Source: Gracilariopsis chorda (lineage: Eukaryota; Rhodophyta; Florideophyceae; Gracilariales; Gracilariaceae). From it: a DNA stretch of 64,000 bases. Shown here piece after piece: positions 61,638-64,000 of the stretch. The stretch spans positions 124,001 through 188,000 of the forward strand of contig NBIV01000011.1 in assembly GCA_003194525.1 (NCBI GenBank), written 5' to 3'. The stretch's first letter is position 1. Each line of letters starts with the position of its first letter. A program made the translations under genes and the position numbers. Under the pieces are notes generated by a model, which saw only the letters and a program-made list of their open reading frames with translations, searched no databases and had not been told where the DNA came from.

Positions 61638-64000
61638 ATGAGCAAAAAAGGGGAATACAAAACCAATCGAAGTGCAACAGTACCGCGAACTGTTGTCGCA
61701 AGCTTAGAAGCGCCCGGACTACAGGGCGTAGAAAAGAAGCATTTTACAACTTTTTTCAAGAGCTGAGAACTATACGAGATGCAGATCAAGAAGAAAAATG
61801 AGCAGCCGGACTTCATGATTCCTTTGACATCGTATAAGGCCTCAATAGATGAGTCGCTTCTTCGCCTTTTTATAACCTTTCAGTGGGTTGATGTGGTCAA
61901 CACTGCCGAGATCACTGAAGATCAATTGAAGAGATGTGTGCACGACCGTGCACAATTTCGGGCAGACTCTCAAGATCTTTTACGCGTACAGCGCATCACT
62001 AAGAAGGGGCATATGTACATGTTCATAAAAGAGGCCAAAAAAAGGGTACTTGCACTCAGCCATCGTTACATGACAATTCTTCAAGCAAGTGGGATGCAGT
62101 ACTTGCCAATGACTAAGCCACAAATTGCCATAAGTCATGTCTTGAAGTGTATTAGGCCTAAGGCGCTACAGCAACGCATGAAATATCTCGTATAGTGTCG
62201 AAAGAATGAAGAATCTAGCAAAGACTTCGGAGCTTTCATGCGGGAGCTGATATCGCAGACATGCAAGTATGGTGCCAACCGTGTAACAGTTTTCTGTGAA
62301 TCTGATTCTGATTCCGTCACCAGTTCCGACACCAACGCGCAACCACGCCAAAGGTCTTTTCGCAAAACGAAGTTTTTGAATATAGGAAAGGGTCAGAACC
62401 GTCGCATGCGAAGAAGAGAGCATGATCACAGAACCGAAACTGAGGGTAGCACTGAGAGAACAGCAAGAGACCTACCCCCCTGTTTGCTACCTGAATGCGA
62501 TGGACGGCATTTTGTTTCAGATTGCCCGTTAACCACGGAAAAACAGAAGAAACAACTTCGTAAGGAGTACCGTGAGGGAAAGAAAGCGCGGCAAGAGGCC
62601 ACGAAAGGCAAAAGATAGCAAAAGGGTGCCATTAACCGAATTGGTGCTGAAAAGATTGATTCACATTCATCGCTTTCTAGCGCTTATTTTGGAAAAGGTG
62701 CTGTAGAAGTCGTAGTCATAGGCGACCAGGGTGCAGACACCAATATCGTTCCATCCACGATATTCGATCTCATCAAGCAGAGTGAAGTGCCGTGCCAGCC
62801 GATTACATTGGATCCGCCACACACATACAGCACCATCGCTCCACATATAAATTCGACGTCACCTTCACCCTGCGAGCTTGGGTGCAAGAAGAAGGTAACC
62901 CTCGATGTTAGTCTGCGTATTCGACATGAAACGATCCTAATTTTACGTGTCGTGTCTTGGAAGATTGCTGATGCTAATCTGGAGTACGTGATCATCGGCC
63001 ATCAGGTCCTCGCTGCTGTGGGTTGTGACAATAAGGCCATCTTGGCGGCAGCTTGTGACAAAAATAACAGCGTTATTAACGTACCTGAGGCTTTAGCGTG
63101 GAATACTACCGTCGAGAGTCAACAATATGGCCAAATTGCATCACTTTTGAAAGCTGCCACATTTCACAGCGGTGCATCAGAGGGTGATGATTGGCTAGCT
63201 CACGCCAACTTCTACATGATTTAAACGATGACGAGCCCGAAGATGTTGATAAAGCCTTAAGAGATCTAGTCTCCGACGCCCAGCGAAACGGTATCTCTGA
63301 AGACGGGGCAGCAACATTTGATCGGATGTTGAAAGAGTTCAAATCGGTTTTCGATTAAGGCTGGGGAAAACCGACCCAGCCAGAGTGCCGCCAATGGAGA
63401 CCAAGCTTGATCCCACAAAGCGGTCGGTGAAAGTTAAGTCGCGACGGTACCCAGCGCCGCCACGAGCCTTTCTGAGAGCATACGTCGCCAAACTAGTAGA
63501 GTTGGGATTTTGGATACCCAATGCTCACGCAGAGTGGGAAGCAGCACCATTGCTAGTGCCGAAGGTCGGTTCAAAGGCTAAGTACCGTTGCGCGATAGAT
63601 TTACGTCCAGTTAATGCCACAACGATCAAGCAAGCGTCGCCAATGCCATATTTGGACTCAGAGATACAGGATTTTTCTGGAAGCAAATGCTTTGCAGTGA
63701 TCGATTTTGTGCACGGCTACTGGCAGTTGCCACTATACCCTAATTCATACTCCGTTTGTAAAATCGTCTGCCCAGAAGGTACATACTCCTCCACCCGTGT
63801 TATTCCTGGTCTCACCATCGCCACCGCCTACTTCCAGTCCTCTGTCGAGCCTCTCTTTAAAGAACTGAGAGACAATCTAAAAGCTTGGTTAGATGATTTT
63901 AACCTACATGCCGACAACGAGATAACAACTTCTGGACGAGATGCGGAGATTCCACGAAATATGCAAAGAGAAAGGACTGTACATATCAGCGAAGAAAAGC
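61638..64000 (+). mobile_element. Ty3/gypsy-type LTR retrotransposon, 5' part, broken
   Basis: The Gag-Pol reading frame starts at the ATG at 61638 and stays in one frame through 63221, but has TGA at 61764, TAG at 62193 and TAG at 62616. It then shifts. Gag ends with a zinc knuckle C-x4-C-x3-H-x4-C (62481-62525). The protease has GDQGADTNIV with Asp-Gln-Gly (62724-62732) where Asp-Thr/Ser-Gly is usual. After frameshifts near 63218 and 63351, the reverse transcriptase shows AIDLRPVN, FVHGYWQLPL and AWLDDFNLHA (LDD at 63889-63897). Another shift near 63925 follows. The order Gag-protease-RT and the motifs are those of the Ty3/gypsy group, and the RT resembles oomycete-type elements. RNase H, integrase and the 3' LTR are beyond the window. 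Confidence 0.85.

Overview
The window is nuclear DNA of a eukaryote that carries a plastid, most likely a red alga. It holds cytosolic and nuclear eukaryotic genes (proteasome beta1, POLD2, ARF1, RPL27A, SRP19, USE1, a Brix-domain ribosome-assembly factor, Pumilio, dolichol kinase) mixed with genes for predicted plastid proteins (a bS21 ribosomal protein, an EGY-type protease, a PDZ protein and others). Eight proteins start with the same kind of leader: Met, a few residues, then Phe and usually a Pro shortly after. A phenylalanine near the N terminus of the transit peptide is known from red algae and glaucophytes, and it is the main reason for the red-algal call. Most genes lack introns. The few introns found are mostly about 76-174 nt, GT...AG. 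The species cannot be named from the sequence alone.

Layout. 1-7.8 kb: NAD(P)H-hydrate epimerase, CPBP membrane protease, proteasome beta1, MTHFR, POLD2. 7.8-12.7 kb: a gene-free stretch with simple repeats that ends in an almost G-free C tract. 12.7-20.5 kb: SHAQKYF-type MYB, adenylosuccinate lyase, CCDC6-like coiled coil, SSF1/Peter Pan, ARF1. 20.5-27.4 kb: about 7 kb of decayed DNA, with broken reading frames and a possible remnant of an RNA-virus polymerase. 27.4-49.1 kb: a dense island with inositol polyphosphate kinase, RING protein, COX10, a protein with a possible TPP1-like OB fold, a plastid protein, SRP19, USE1, EGY protease, a TPT-family transporter, PDZ protein, plastid bS21, PPR protein, RPL27A and a plastid membrane protein. 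49.1-52.1 kb: gene-free, with a long perfect hairpin and a cluster of GATTGCA motifs. 52.1-60.6 kb: DNL zinc finger, plastid coiled-coil protein, Pumilio, dolichol kinase. 60.6-64 kb: a broken Ty3/gypsy-type retrotransposon that runs off the end.

Organisation. Neighbouring genes nearly always lie on opposite strands (23 of 27 adjacent pairs), so the region is a chain of divergent pairs that share 340-790 bp between starts, and convergent pairs whose 3' ends are sometimes only 35-250 bp apart. Several of the shared upstream regions carry short palindromes built on GTACC...GGTAC. Coding leaders are often strongly C/T-rich. Four genes (SRP19, USE1, RPL27A, bS21) are split by introns across reading frames, and I rebuilt them from splice sites and family similarity. 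The gene set is general housekeeping and organelle maintenance. There is no cluster for a single pathway.
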